A stretch of 64,000 nucleotides of DNA from positions 186,001 through 250,000 of the forward strand of contig WHVD01000040.1 in assembly GCA_015178975.1 (NCBI GenBank). Direction: 5' to 3'. Under the pieces are notes generated by a model. The model worked only from the letters and a program-made list of their open reading frames with translations, searched no databases and had not been told where the DNA came from. The stretch comes from Hysterangium stoloniferum. Lineage: Eukaryota; Basidiomycota; Agaricomycetes; Hysterangiales; Hysterangiaceae. A program made the translations under genes and the position numbers. Of this stretch, positions 1-10,825 are shown piece after piece (the stretch's first letter is position 1; each line of letters begins with the position of its first letter).

Positions 1-95
1 TGTCGCCATTCACATCTGTGCGCCGCGCCCTGTATTTAGAAGTAGATGAGCGTTGGTACTCGTGCCTCCTAAACATTGTAGAAAGGACAGAATAG
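1..95 (+). CDS. Caspase-domain protein, last exon fragment (third copy)
   Basis: The 3' end of a caspase-family gene whose body lies before the window. Codons start at position 3 and end with TAG at 93-95. The encoded tail (SPFTSVRRALYLEVDERWYS and on to VERTE) is identical to the C-terminus of the - strand gene at 49375-51634, and the DNA downstream matches too. It is the outer gene of the left palindrome arm. It contains only part of the C-terminal domain, so whether its catalytic domain is intact cannot be judged here. Confidence 0.85.
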   Translation, partial: SPFTSVRRALYLEVDERWYSCLLNIVERTE

Positions 96-267
96 GGAAG
101 TAGGGATCGTCGTCCGCCTGGTGTATGAGTGTGCGGTTCTAGCTTTGTATATTACGTGGCTGTTGTAATTTTGGCCGTTAGGTAGTAATCTCACTGTGAT
201 GACACTTGTGAGTCCCCAGGATATTTGGTGCTAGACTATGTAGTTCTTACATTGCTTGAGCTTGTCC

Positions 268-345
268 CTAATCGTGCCGGGGTTTTATTTGAGACATCGG
301 TAAAAGCCAGTTCATAAGTGACAGCTCCGGAGACGAGGAGTTCTG
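268..345 (+). repeat. Direct repeat R1, first copy
   Basis: A stretch of about 75 bp containing acagctccggagacgagga is repeated in the same orientation at 638-705 with scattered differences. The two copies bracket the roughly 300 bp inverted-repeat-arm sequence. The R1 copy is also found downstream of the - strand caspase gene (about 49137-49210). Confidence 0.8.
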
Positions 346-640
346 CTAATCAGGCACATATATAGCTTTTCTCCGGCATTGTAATGTAGTTTTAAAGCCC
401 TGCATGATTTATGCGGCTTTCGGAAAACTTGTGAATCATAGTTGAGATGGACCATACTCGAAACCACGGCGCTCAACAAGCCTATCTCAATTCCTAATTG
501 AGTTATAGCGTTATTCTTAATTATACCTTATACGGAATCGTATTTCAACGAATTTGTGTTTTGGTTTGTGTTTTGTGCCAGTACCCATGATACCACGATT
601 GCATCAACTAGGGTTGGCAGCGGCTGGGGGCTGTCCCTTA
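345..640 (+). repeat. Copy of the inverted-repeat arm that flanks the - strand caspase gene
   Basis: This roughly 295 bp block occurs three times: here, inverted at 48808-49127, and direct at 51694-51980. Identity is high with a few substitutions and one small indel. Here it lies downstream of the caspase stop codon. Confidence 0.85.
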
Positions 641-705
641 ACTGTGGCGTGGTTTTATCTGAGCCATCGGGAAAAGCCGGTTCTTAAGTGACAGCTCCGG
701 AGACG
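638..705 (+). repeat. Direct repeat R1', second copy
   Basis: Partner of 268-345. The same copy is present near 51965-52040, upstream of the - strand caspase gene. Confidence 0.75.
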
Positions 706-1672
706 AGGATATCGCGTTTGTCGAAAAATATAGAAAGTTTGAGAATGACGCGATTTTGTTTCATTATGGCAAAAATTATCTGTTTTGATCTTATTGGATA
801 CGTACGATACGTAGGTGAGTTGGGAAAAGGCGAAATGTGCTGTGACGGGACTATTTATCATTTGCGAAGTAAACCGTGAATGCAAGTCATATCGATGACA
901 GTCAACAGAGTGGCGAGCATGGAGATCGTATGTTACACCATAAGTTCTAAAAAAACCAACAGTGTTTATACAAGATTTTTAATTTTATTCCATGTTTTTT
1001 CGATCCAAGGACGGCACAGGTTTCCTTCCAATGCATTGCGTGCAGGCTGTCGTACCCCGTTGAAAACTAGGAGGTCGTGCCAAAGTGACAGCGCTAAGTT
1101 GACACGATTCCTGAATGCCTTTATAACTTTAGGTCTTTGGAGCTTTCTCTCAGATGATGCGGCTAGCGGGTGGGGTCCATGCAGCACTGAACCGCTGTAT
1201 ATCTGGTTAGGGTAAGATGCACTGCTAATAGCAAAATAAGTTTCACAGCCTGACAGAATTTGGGTGACAGCTCTTCTACATGGCCATCCGCAGTGATTCT
1301 GAAAACGATATATAATGATAGATATAAGCGAAAGAAGAAAACCTTACTTTGTTTCAGGCGCATTCAAAAGTGAAGCGCACACGGTTGGAAGATGACGCGA
1401 AGGGGGCAGGGAAGTTTATGGCAGAAACCGGACGCTGCCTCTCCCCGTCACTCGAAATCGCGGTCTATCTGCCACCACCGTGTGCACTCCGTCTCTGTAA
1501 GTCTCATTAACAAGAAAATGGAGACTCAACAGAGGAGTGAATCCTGGCATCCTTACTAGTATCTATTAAAGGTATAGAAAAGAATTCACCCAGCCTGGGA
1601 TTGAACCAAGGACCTCCTAGCTTTATATAAGTGGTGCTCTTAACCACTGAGCTACTGGACCTATTGGTCTAG
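640..1672. other. Duplicated GC-richer unit of unknown function
   Basis: This block is repeated in the same orientation at about 51965-52990 with only a few differences. It keeps CpG dinucleotides and looks unlike the surrounding AT-rich transposons, so it may be host sequence. Small ORFs exist on both strands: + 880-1215, - 966-1187 and - 1163-1363. None resembles a protein I know. Because the two copies are nearly identical, their conservation says nothing about coding. It ends with a tRNA-like sequence at 1587-1661. Confidence 0.6.
1587..1661 (-). tRNA. tRNA-like sequence (probable pseudogene or SINE head)
   Basis: The reverse strand has a good A box (tagctcagtgg) with a pairable D arm and a good B box (ggttcaatccc) with a paired T arm. 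The acceptor stem pairs in six of seven positions. The anticodon arm (ccacttatataaagctagg) does not form a normal 5 bp stem with a 7-base loop and U33, so no anticodon can be assigned. It could be a tRNA pseudogene, an intron-bearing tRNA or a tRNA-derived SINE head. Confidence 0.5.
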
Positions 1673-2025
1673 TGTTATACCAAGGATTATATATACATAT
1701 TCTAAAGGGATGTCTAATGCCTACTGGGACTTATAACAGTCACATATGGACCGATGCCTACTTGGGACTTACAATAGCCTGCACACTGATAGATATTGTA
1801 TTTCCAATTCTAACACTTCCCCTGAAATCAATATCTAATCTATTTACCCTACACAGTGTATATAATCTGCCAGGGCCCATAACCTATTAAAATGTTGAAG
1901 TATAATAATCATGCATTTGTCTTGTTAATAAAACTTGTACTTCAATAAGTAAATACTGTACAGTTGCTTACTAATACTAATATTTTTTGTTTGCATCCAC
2001 AATGTACTGATGCATACATACCTGC

Positions 2026-2899
2026 TGTTAGGGTACGTACACAGTGGGTCTCTGGAGAAACCTGTGGAATATCTGGTAGGACTTGGCTTCAGCTTATAGG
2101 CTGTGCCTTCATGAGATCGTGTTGTCCAATTTCAGACAGGTGGATGGGAATCCCGGGGGGTCCGGGCGGGGTTTGTGAGTCGAGGGGTTGTGGGTTGGAG
2201 GTTGTGGGTTGGAGGTTGTGGGTTGGAGGTTGTGGGTTGGAGGTTGTGGGTCGAGAGGTTGTGAGTCAAGTTGTACATAGGTTGAGATATGTAAGAGAGA
2301 GAGATGTGCCGGAGCCCGTGGGCTCTGACTAGTGTGAGTGGTGTGATCCAAGTAGGGTTTTAGAGTGGAAAATGTATTAGATTACTAGCTGATTTTCTGA
2401 CTGGATTGTATGTACAACATCTGCCAGTTTAAATAGACCGTGGAGTAAATGACATACCAAATCCAGTAATGATGAAATGAAACTAGCAAAACATGAAATG
2501 GGAATAGTAAACACCAAATTTGGTGTTAGGAATGGGATGGAATGGAGCAGAGTCCGAACCATGACAAATCATAAACCATAACGGGAAATGGAGTGGAAGC
2601 GGAGTCTGAATCATGACAGGTCATTTGACTAAAATGGGAATGGGGCTCTGTTAGAGGGATGACGGGTTTTACGGGCAGGGTCCGGTGACTGATGCATGGG
2701 ATGAGGTCGGACATAAACAGGGACAGAGTCCGGTGGGTTTTCCGGTGACTGAAACACAATGTAACGAAGTCGAACGTAGACAAGTCTGACATACGGAGTC
2801 CAGCAGGAATTCCGGTAAACTGACAATGGGTGTGTATAGGGTGCGGGTGCATATAAGTTAGTGCCTGGAGCCCGGTGGGAATTCCAGTCATACATAACA
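2026..2899 (-). mobile_element. Solo LTR, family G1
   Basis: An 874 bp LTR with ends tgttagggtacgtac and cataaca is flanked by the 5 bp duplication cctgc (2021-2025 and 2900-2904). The intact site is visible in the 3' LTR of the same host element at about 3862-3878. By comparison with Gypsy-1, the conserved 'cagc..gctg' hairpin places the forward orientation on the reverse strand. Other copies are at 19521-20354, 36172-36969 and 63447 to the window end. Confidence 0.9.
2180..2258 (+). repeat. Short tandem repeat inside the G1 LTR
   Basis: About five imperfect 16 bp units of the type ggttgtgggttggagg. The related LTRs at 20140-20215, 36310-36375 and 63595-63650 have fewer or diverged units. 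Confidence 0.85.
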
Positions 2900-2918
2900 C
2901 CTGCGCCTTAATTCTAAC

Positions 2919-2931
2919 AGGTTATGGGCCC
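2919..2931 (+). promoter_or_regulatory. Primer-binding site complementary to the tRNA-iMet anticodon arm
   Basis: The sequence ggttatgggcccc abuts the LTR end. Its complement, ggggcccataacc, has the form of the anticodon arm of initiator tRNA-Met with the CAU anticodon. This is the primer type known for Drosophila copia, which uses a half-molecule of tRNA-iMet. The same site follows the Copia LTR at 31736. Confidence 0.75.
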
Positions 2932-4646
2932 CGCAGACTTATTGTTCGCATTTGTTGCCATGCATTTTCTTTCCTTTGAGTACTTGTTATATTTTCTTTA
3001 GGTGGCCATATAGAAGGGCATAGAAGCCACGGTATTTGCATGGGAAGGGCTCTGGAGTGATACAGTGAACTTGCAGGAGTAGGTGACCATATTAAAGGGC
3101 TTAGAAGTTGCAGTACTCACACAGGAAGGGCTCTGGGGTGGTACATTAAAACATTAAACTCTGAAGTTTGTAGATTCTTGTGGGAAGGGCTCCACAGTAT
3201 CTGTTTGGTGTGTTTTGAACACTGAGAGTGTGCTGACTTTATTGTCTGGCACTAGGCTTTTTTTTTTTTACAGCCACATTTTCCATTCCCTTCATTGTTC
3301 ATTATTCCACATTGATATCACCTTGCTTATCCTTCAGTGGATTGAAGACATTTCTCAAGAAACCAGGGAAGGAGAATTATAGTTGTTTCATGTGAAATAT
3401 TTTCAAACTTCAGACTGCCACATGGTTTCACTGCTATGCATTTTCACCACAGGCTGCTCTTTTTTTTTCTTTCATTGTCAGACTGCTGGACCTTCACACC
3501 TTTGTGCCACTTTGTGTTTCACTGTATTTTCAGTTTTGGACCCTGGAGGCAGTTCATGCAAGCCCTTATTCATGTAAGGGATCACTCAGTTTGCACACCT
3601 TTTATCATTCATTTCCATATTGCCAAATCCATGTTTTGCATGCCATCACACACATCATGTGAGACTTCAGCAGAGGCATTTTGGATTGGGAGTCTCTGAA
3701 CTTCAAGGTGTGTCATTATGGTTCAATTAGGGGAGTGTGTTGAAGTATAATAATCTTGCATTTGTCTTGTTAATAAAACCTGTACTTCAATAAGTAAATA
3801 CTGTACAGTTGCTTACTAATACTAATGTTTTTTGTTCGTGTCCACGATGTGCTGATGCATACCTGCACCTTAATTCTAACATAAAAACAGTTGAATGATT
3901 CTTTACAGAATACCCTGTGAGTGTGATGAAAGTAAACACTAAGGAGACTTTCTCACACCCACAGCAGAGTATCTACTGGGTGCTTACCTAAGCACTTATC
4001 ACAAGTTACCTTGCCAGGTAACTCACCAAATACTGCACCTACAGTGCTGGGAAAAATACTACAAATATCAGAAAAATACAGAGAACATCATAGACTATGT
4101 TAGAGCTGTAATATCATACCATAACAGTATTGAGTGCTGCAAAATCCCTAGCTAGCCAGGAGCAGTTCAGCACTCAATGTCCAGCTGAGTGTATGAAGGA
4201 CTCCTACACTTTTGTTCTATTGCAATGACGCTGTTGAACCACAGTCCTTAGTTTTCAATTACAGACATCTTAGCATTCCTTTATAATACTTATCAAATTA
4301 ATTTACCCACCCACCTGGCCCTTTCCTTGAGGGTAACAGTATTAAATCAATCATTCTTTAGTCATATTAGTATATTAATTTCAGAATAATGGATTAGACG
4401 AAGCAAAAGCTGTAGATGAACAATGAATACCCACCCTCCCACATGCAGAGAGCTAATGCTCTCCCTCTACCCAACCATACAGCTCCTTGCACAGAGTCAA
4501 TACAGATTAGTAGAAGCTGGAAGTGAGTAAATAGTCTTTGGAAATGGCTGAATCATGATGGGCATTCACTGTGCTTATTTGATATCAGAATTTAAATACA
4601 ACACATTAAATTGGAGAAGTATTCATTCTAAGACTTTTGACATGCA

Positions 4647-5450
4647 TGTTATGACTGGAAAACCCACTGGGACCTGGTACCCTCATATATGCACTGAATA
4701 CACTCTATTGTATGTACTGGCCACCAGACGCTGTCTGGATGCCCCAAACCCCCTAGATGCTTCTAGAACCCCACTCTCAAGATGGTCCTATGTTGTGTGC
4801 CTAGTTTGATCTGTGGACTTCTTCAGGAACCACATCCATGATCAGCACTTAAGCCAGTCTCGAGATCAGCTATTGTCACCCCACATTTGTCCTGTCCTGT
4901 CTCTCATTATGGTCTTTGCCTGCCTTGATATATGTTTATTCATTTGCCCTTTGTCCCACCAGATTTGTAGTACAATAGATCTCAAAGTCTATATAGTCTA
5001 GTTAGATTTTGTAGATACAATCCAATCAGAAAATCAACTAAGCAACTTAGTATCAACTCAATACACTTCCCACCTCTTATCTCTTGAAGACAACATGAGC
5101 ATATTCTTGGAGCCCATGGGCTTTCCAACTCTTCAACCTTATCACCATTCAACCACTGTTGAAACACTTCAACTAATCTCAAAACACTTCAACTAATCTC
5201 AAAACACTTCAACTAATCTCAAAACACTTCAACTAATCTCAAAACACTTCAACTAATCTCAAAACACTTCAACTAATCTCAAAACACTTCAACCTCTCAA
5301 CAACTCTCTGAACCCATGGATTTCCTGACCCCTTGTCTGAAATTGGACACCATGATCTTGCAAGAGTGTAGCACATAAGCTGAAGCCAAGTCCTTCCTGG
5401 AATATCTGCAGGTTTCCCTGGAAACCCACCCATAGGCCCTGTGATTAACA
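4647..5450 (+). mobile_element. Old solo LTR related to G1
   Basis: It runs from tgttatgactgg to gattaaca, with near-matching flanks atgca and ctgca. It occupies the same site in the right arm (44713-45323), so it predates the palindrome. It contains the minisatellite at 5160-5293 and the conserved LTR hairpin near 5369-5382. Confidence 0.7.
5160..5293 (+). repeat. Minisatellite, 20 bp unit, about 6.5 copies
   Basis: Near-perfect head-to-tail repeats of cacttcaactaatctcaaaa. The equivalent place in the right arm (about 44870-44890) has a single degenerate unit, so the copy number changed after the arms formed. Confidence 0.95.
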
Positions 5451-5490
5451 CTGCATCAATTAATTTTCTGGTCTAACACTCAGTATTTAT

Positions 5491-5835
5491 TCAATGCAAG
5501 AAGCAGTATGACTTCCAAATGAAGTGACTGATCCGCTCACCTTTCCTTCCCATACATACTTCCACCAACCTCTTTGCTTCTTCCTCTTCAATCTTCCATT
5601 TCTTTTCCATCACCTCCTGCAACTTCTTACTCTCCACAAGTTTCCATAATGCCTCTTTTTTCCATTCTTCCTTTTCTTGTTTGGCTTTTAACTGCTCCTG
5701 CTCCTGATGTTCCAACTCTTCTGCCTCCTTCAGCTCACAAATCAATTCCCTTGCCTTTTCATCCTGTTGACCCCACTGTTCCTCAAGTTGTTGTTGTTTT
5801 AACTTCAATGCTTCAAGTTTTGATGGTGTGGACAT
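5491..5835 (-). CDS. Coiled-coil ORF associated with an LTR element (possible gag N-terminus)
   Basis: The 114-residue ORF starts MSTPSKLEALKLKQQQLEEQ and is very rich in Glu, Lys and Gln with heptad-like spacing over residues 8-95, predicting a long coiled coil. The last ~15 residues look unrelated and may be intron read-through. It is duplicated in the right arm at 44328-44672 with only a few substitutions. It sits just inside an LTR (5997-6523), which suggests the 5' end of a retrotransposon gene. No known domain is recognised. Confidence 0.5.
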   Translation of the reverse strand: MSTPSKLEALKLKQQQLEEQWGQQDEKARELICELKEAEELEHQEQEQLKAKQEKEEWKKEALWKLVESKKLQEVMEKKWKIEEEEAKRLVEVCMGRKGERISHFIWKSYCFLH

Positions 5836-5996
5836 TCTCGGAATTTCTAGAGATTTAAATGCTCAGAAATTTGGCCTGAAATTATACACCTCCAGAAACA
5901 TGTGTTTTTACAACATAACATTTACTGACAGTTCAATACTCAGTATACAGTATATGTAATTATCTCTATGGGACTTTGGCCTAATGGGGGTACACT

Positions 5997-6523
5997 CATG
6001 AACCATTCTCAGATCATCCAATCTTCCAATGCTACTCCATATATTTTCCAATCCAATTTCCATCACAGAATCTTACCAGTTCCTGAATGTTCTGGATGTC
6101 ATCTTTGTTCCACATTTGGTAACTTATTGTTTAGACAAGTATTCACTCATTTACCCTTTGTATTTCCCGTCTGGAACTACTCTTTCCTCTCATGTCTTAT
6201 TGTGATCTTAATTTGTAGTACAATAATGGAAAACACATATATTAGTCCAACATATTTTGTACTTACACTTCAGATCTGATATCGACTTAGTTTCTTATTC
6301 CTCATCTCTTTCTGTATGTTTGATATTTGGAACTCTTTGGAACTCTGAATATCCATAATCTCCCAAGTAAGTTTCTGTCTGAAATATAAGGATACCAAGT
6401 ATTTCATGTAGGCGTGCAGCACATAAGCTGAGACCAATGTCCTTGACCACTATCTGGATGTTACTGAGTTCCCAGTGATTTCCTGGTAGTTTTCAGAATA
6501 AGTTCCTGACATGGCACTTAACA
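5997..6523 (-). mobile_element. Old Gypsy-type LTR, diverged
   Basis: It aligns along its length with the Gypsy-1 LTR (8411-8953), including the tail atggcacttaaca and the hairpin at 6417-6430. The first bases are degenerate and no target duplication is visible. Its partner in the right arm is 43546-44070. The coiled-coil ORF lies on its 5' side. Confidence 0.65.
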
Positions 6524-6558
6524 GATGCCAGAGGCAGTATAGGTTGAAAACACACATA

Positions 6559-6645
6559 TAGTGGGTCAAAAAACTGCCCCAATGTTTGTGCATTTTAGAA
6601 AGATTGATATTGTGTGAAGGAATGACATCAGCAAAAGTTCTGAAG
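6559..6645 (+). mobile_element. Tc1-b terminal fragment
   Basis: It begins with a variant of cagtgggtcaaaaaactg next to TA and matches the outer end of the Tc1-b element at 39317-43504, at the corresponding place of the palindrome. The rest of the transposon is missing here; the break is near 6645, where the sequence joins DNA matching 38945. Confidence 0.75.
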
Positions 6646-8400
6646 GATCTAGATTACATGGTCTGTCCACTGGTCTGTGCATATCTATGGACTCTGGTAG
6701 ACTATTATCTGTGGACATGAGACTAAGGCACATAAACTATCTAATAATACTATCATGCTAAGTGTGAACCAGTCAGATCTATGCAATCACAAGATGAGAT
6801 ATGAGATCATAACTAATTGTATATTCCCATATTCTAACAGATAATACAGACAATGCCAAGGAATTTCACAAAAATATTTGTACCTATAATAATGCATTTG
6901 CATTTACATCACTGGGTGCCAAATTGGAAGAGTCTAGGGTGGTCATGGACCATATATTTCTAAAATACATGGTGCATTGTGTCACCATCATGGTTCCTTG
7001 ATTCCATACAGTGAGGGTGCATTAATACTTATTGTCAGGTCTCCATTAATTTTGATTTTTTATTTTATTTTTTAGTATAGTTTAAATTATTTACATGTCA
7101 CATATATGCAACATTGTGACATCATACAAATGACCATGCATGACATTATGTGTGAACACCCATTTGCAGTCACATGTCAAACAGCACATGACACACATGT
7201 GATGAAATATAAAGTTCAAACCTTATTCTCTTTTCTTTCAAACTTTATTTTAGTTTTCTCTTTTCTCTTAGGATTTCACTAATTACTAGTGTAACATTCA
7301 TCAGTCATTAGAACTTCTATTCCTTAGACCTTGTCTTGTCTTATCCCTTGTTTCTTTTTGTATTTTAGTAGCCTTGTTAGTATTGCCCTAACACTTTTGC
7401 TCAGCTTTCTATCCATGATTCTGCACTGACATGGGAGGATACACAAAATCAACCATTGCAGTAAAGACAGAATCACAGGGAGAATCAAAACCTAAACAAC
7501 CAAACTTTTTCTGACCTGCAGGACATGATGGAGCAATATAATTCCCTTATTAACTTCTATTGCCAAGCACATGAGCAATTGAGGATACAAACAGAGACCC
7601 CATGGTGATATGTTAGACTGACCTACAAGACTTTAAATGATCTCTGATGGTATAGCCTTGCCACTGGTCATGAACTTACAGTCATTCTGTCTGGAAAGGA
7701 TAATACAGATTGTGGTGACCCAAGGGATCTTATTTTTCAAAAAAAGAGGGGGTCAGTTCCATGATATACAATAAGCACAAGACATTTCTACACCCCTTCA
7801 TAATGTCATGCTCTTCCCTAGGGGGTGAACATAGTTGGTCATATGACATATTCCATGCAAATTAATAATTGGTAGCCCCAGGATAGACAGCAGTATGAGG
7901 AAGAAAAAAGTTGTAAAGTTACCCAATGTCATGAATGTACAAGCTCAATTTTGGAATATTTCAACTTAATCTTTGATTCAACATTTAACTTTTCTCTGAC
8001 TTTTCAACTTTCTGACTCAACCTTTCACTTTTAACTCAATTTCTGACTTGTCTCAGTATGATATCATTCATCATTTCATTTGTATGTCATAAACTAGTCA
8101 CTGTTATACTAAAAGGCATAAAAGGGCAATGAGAGAAATCAGTCAGAAAACCTGTATATAATTATTTCATATTTCACTATATTACATAATCATCAAACTC
8201 TTCTGGGATCTAATTTGACATATCTATTTGTAAGCTCTGTGTTCTATCATTGCCTCAAGCTTCATCATCAGGACAAATTAATACCTTGTTGAATGAGGCA
8301 GTCTGTACTTTATATATGTAGTAGAAAATTGCCAATATTATTTGACTACCATTTGAGAGACAATCCAATTCATGTCACCCTATGTGAATACCATGGCTAT
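6646..8400. other. Shared arm segment with degenerate LTR-retrotransposon remnants
   Basis: It matches 38945-37190 in reverse. A purine tract (aaaagagggggtcag, near 7742-7757) followed by LTR-like sequence suggests the 3' end of an old Gypsy element. No open gene is seen. The AT-rich region around 7050-7260 has no recognisable feature. Confidence 0.5.
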
Positions 8401-8987
8401 CACCTATTTCTGTTATGACCCATTCCCAGATGTTTCAATATCCGCCTTCTGACTTCCAACCTCCAACTACGGAACATCATAGTTACCATATCTTCCGCAT
8501 TCTTCCCTTGTTCCACATTTGGTAATTTGTCTGTTGACAAGTATTCACTCGTTTGTTTATTATATTCCCGTTTCGGAATATTGTCTCCCCAATTCATCTT
8601 GTTGTATTCTCATTTCAGACTACTTCCATTTCTGTGGTCTTAGTTTGTAGTACAATAACGAGAAGACTTATATTAGTTTCCACAAATTTGTACTTTACTT
8701 TAGATCTGATATTGACTTAGTTTCTTATTCCCTCTTCCATCTTTCTGTACACTTAATATTCAGAACTGTTCAGAACCTTGAATATCCATATCTTCCATCA
8801 TAAGTCTCACCTTTGAAATTAAGGACTTTTGAGCATTTGCGTAGAGGTGCAGCACATAAGCTGAAGCCAACGTCCTGACCCTATCTGATAGTTCCTGACT
8901 TCCTGGTGACTTTCCAATAGTTCTGGAATATGTTCCCGACCTGGCACTTAACAGTATATCAGATCTCAATTCTGTGACTCACTCATC

Positions 8988-10794
8988 ATGGGTCCCAAAT
9001 GCAAAGCTGCCAAAGGACCATCTCAACTTCAATCCCCATTGCAACTTTATACCACCCAATCCTTTCGGAAACCCCAAATCAGCCGACAACATCAGCTTCT
9101 GTTGAAGAAGTTACCGAGGTAGTTACTGAGGTAGCAAAGGATCCCAACACTCCCAACACTTCTGACAATGAAGTAGAAGAATAGCCAGTGACATTGAAAA
9201 AGAAATCTTCCGATGAACTGACTGAACTGTTGTTTGTCAACTCCATTGTGAAATTCGCTGACTATTTGAAATCCACTGAGGAAAGCAAAGAATCATCCCG
9301 CACCAGAGTCAAAGATCCCAAATTATTTACCAGCAAGGATCCAAAAGAATTGAAGAATTTCCTTCTCCAAAGTCGTTTCAGTTTCCATGATCGACCCGCT
9401 GCATTTAAGTCTGACAGTTGAAAAGTCAATTTCACACTCTCTTATCTCAAGGATACTGCTCAGGGTTGGTTTGAACCCAGACTATCCAGAATATCTGATG
9501 AGACACCCATATGGCTCGACGACTGGGACACATTTGTGGAAGAACTGGAAACTAATTTTGGACCTTACGATCAGTCCAGCAAAGTGGAAAATGAATTAAT
9601 GATGCTCAAGATGAAGGACAATCAACGAGTCTCTGAGTATCTTGTCAAGTTCAATACCCTTGCCACATGATGTGGATGGGACGATTCCACCCTTAGGCAC
9701 CATTTCTATGGAGGATGGTCACACTTTATTAAATATACAAAATTTTACTGAATAATCCTCATATTTTCTAAGTGAGTCTATTCCTTCTGGCCATGACAAC
9801 TTATTCTATGAGTTTATATTTAATTACCTGAAATTTCATCTTTAAAATATGCATGCCCTTTAAAATACACACAAATGATATAGTTACACAAGATTATTTG
9901 GGTTAACCTAGATCATTTGGGTTAAACAAGATTATTTGGGTTATGACTTAATCTTTGGGTTATGATGTATTCTCTTGTATACAAGCAAACTTTCAAATAT
10001 ATTTCATATAATTTAAATTTAGTTGGTTTAGAGAGTTAACCAGAACTATCTGGAGTACCAATCCCCATTGTGCAATTTATTCCAAAAGAATAATCTACAG
10101 ATGATTGTTTGACTAAATTTTGTCAGATATAGGATAAATATTAATTATTTTTGCATTCTTCAGAGTGATACTTAATCAACTGAATTTGATTAAATATTAA
10201 TTTTACAACAAACAATATAAATATCTATACTTTAGTGGATAAATAACTTTTAAAGTTTTGGGTTAGCCTCCTATATGGGACTTCCGTCATGCTTTAAAGA
10301 TGAGATCTGCAAAGATGGGAAGCTGAAAACTCTCCAACTCATGCAGATTAAAGCTCAGACATCTGATGCCCATTATTGGGAATGAAAAGCCGAGGTCTCC
10401 CAAGAGAATCCAATGGAACATTCTCAGAACAACAAGGTGTCAACTAGCAAGTCTTCCAGCAATAACTCAGGCAATAACACCAGCAACTCTGGCAATAATA
10501 CTGGCAAATCAAATTCCGATCGGAAAAAAGACAAGAAGTCCAACAAGGATAAACAGTCAACTTCTGACAAACCCGACATTTCCCATTTGTTGGGCACTGA
10601 CAGTAAACTCACCCCAAAGGAGAAACAATGACGAATGGATAACGACCTCTGTGCCTTTTCTGCAGAAAAGGCAGACACAAGGTTTCTGACTGTACCATTA
10701 CGTCTAACTCTTCCAAGGCCGACACGGCAACTTCCACTTTGACTATGACATCCAAGGAAAAACCCATCACAGAGTCGAAAAAAGAATAAGCAAT
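8988..10794 (+). pseudogene. gag: Gypsy-1 gag, broken
   Basis: It starts near ATG 8988 with a frame change in the first 150 bp. Recognisable blocks are the capsid-like region (LKDTAQGWFEP, FVEELETNFGP, VSEYLVKFNTLAT) and, after the nested MITE (9710-10271), a zinc knuckle CLFCRKGRHKVSDC of CX2CX4HX4C form near 10652. In-frame TGA stops occur near 9419-9421, 9668-9670 and 10384, all where an Arg codon fits. A Ser/Asn/Lys-rich linker lies between 10413 and 10600. Confidence 0.85.
9710..10271 (+). mobile_element. MITE-1 copy inserted in Gypsy-1 gag
   Basis: This 562 bp insertion has GGAGG...CCTCC ends (ggaggatggtcacac and the complement of ggaggctaacccaaa) and a 3 bp duplication tat. Removing it rejoins the gag frame (HHFY then MGLPSCFKDE). 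It is AT-rich and non-coding. Relatives are at 34264-37161, 14966-15371 and 53071-56400. Confidence 0.85.
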
Positions 10795-10825
10795 CCTCTG
10801 GAATCTGCATGGACAGAGGGTTGGA

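Larger units (their letters stand above)
1893..3881 (+). mobile_element. TRIM-like non-autonomous LTR element with a nested solo LTR
   Basis: Two LTRs of about 142-148 bp run from tgttgaagtataataatc to ccttaattctaaca. The 5' LTR spans 1893-2918 and is split by a nested LTR; the 3' LTR is 3740-3881. The element is flanked by the 5 bp target duplication taaaa (1888-1892 and 3882-3886). The primer-binding site follows the 5' LTR directly, and a purine tract (ttaggggagtg) precedes the 3' LTR. The roughly 820 bp internal region has no coding sequence I recognise. Without the nested LTR the element is about 1.1 kb. It presumably moved with proteins from a Copia element that uses the same primer site. 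Confidence 0.9.
1870..4129 (-). mobile_element. Copia-type LTR and primer-binding site, reverse orientation, split by a nested element
   Basis: On the reverse strand an LTR like the one at 31479-31735 begins near 4129 (tgttatggtatgatatta) and ends near 1885. It is followed by the primer-site sequence ggttatgggccc, seen here as gggcccataacc near 1873-1884. A complete TRIM-like element (1893-3881) is inserted in its last bases. The internal part of this Copia copy should lie leftwards, in 1672-1870, where I see no recognisable coding sequence. Confidence 0.7.

Noticed and set aside
1587-1661. Functional nuclear tRNA gene
   Set aside because: The anticodon arm cannot form a normal stem and loop in either copy, so only a tRNA-like call is justified.
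1964-2332. ORF of 122 codons over the G1 LTR
   Set aside because: It spans an LTR border and reads through tandem repeats; its residues (GWRLWVGGCG) come from the repeat unit.
5160-5293. Regular 20 bp repeats resembling a CRISPR array
   Set aside because: The units are contiguous with no unique spacers; it is a minisatellite inside an LTR.
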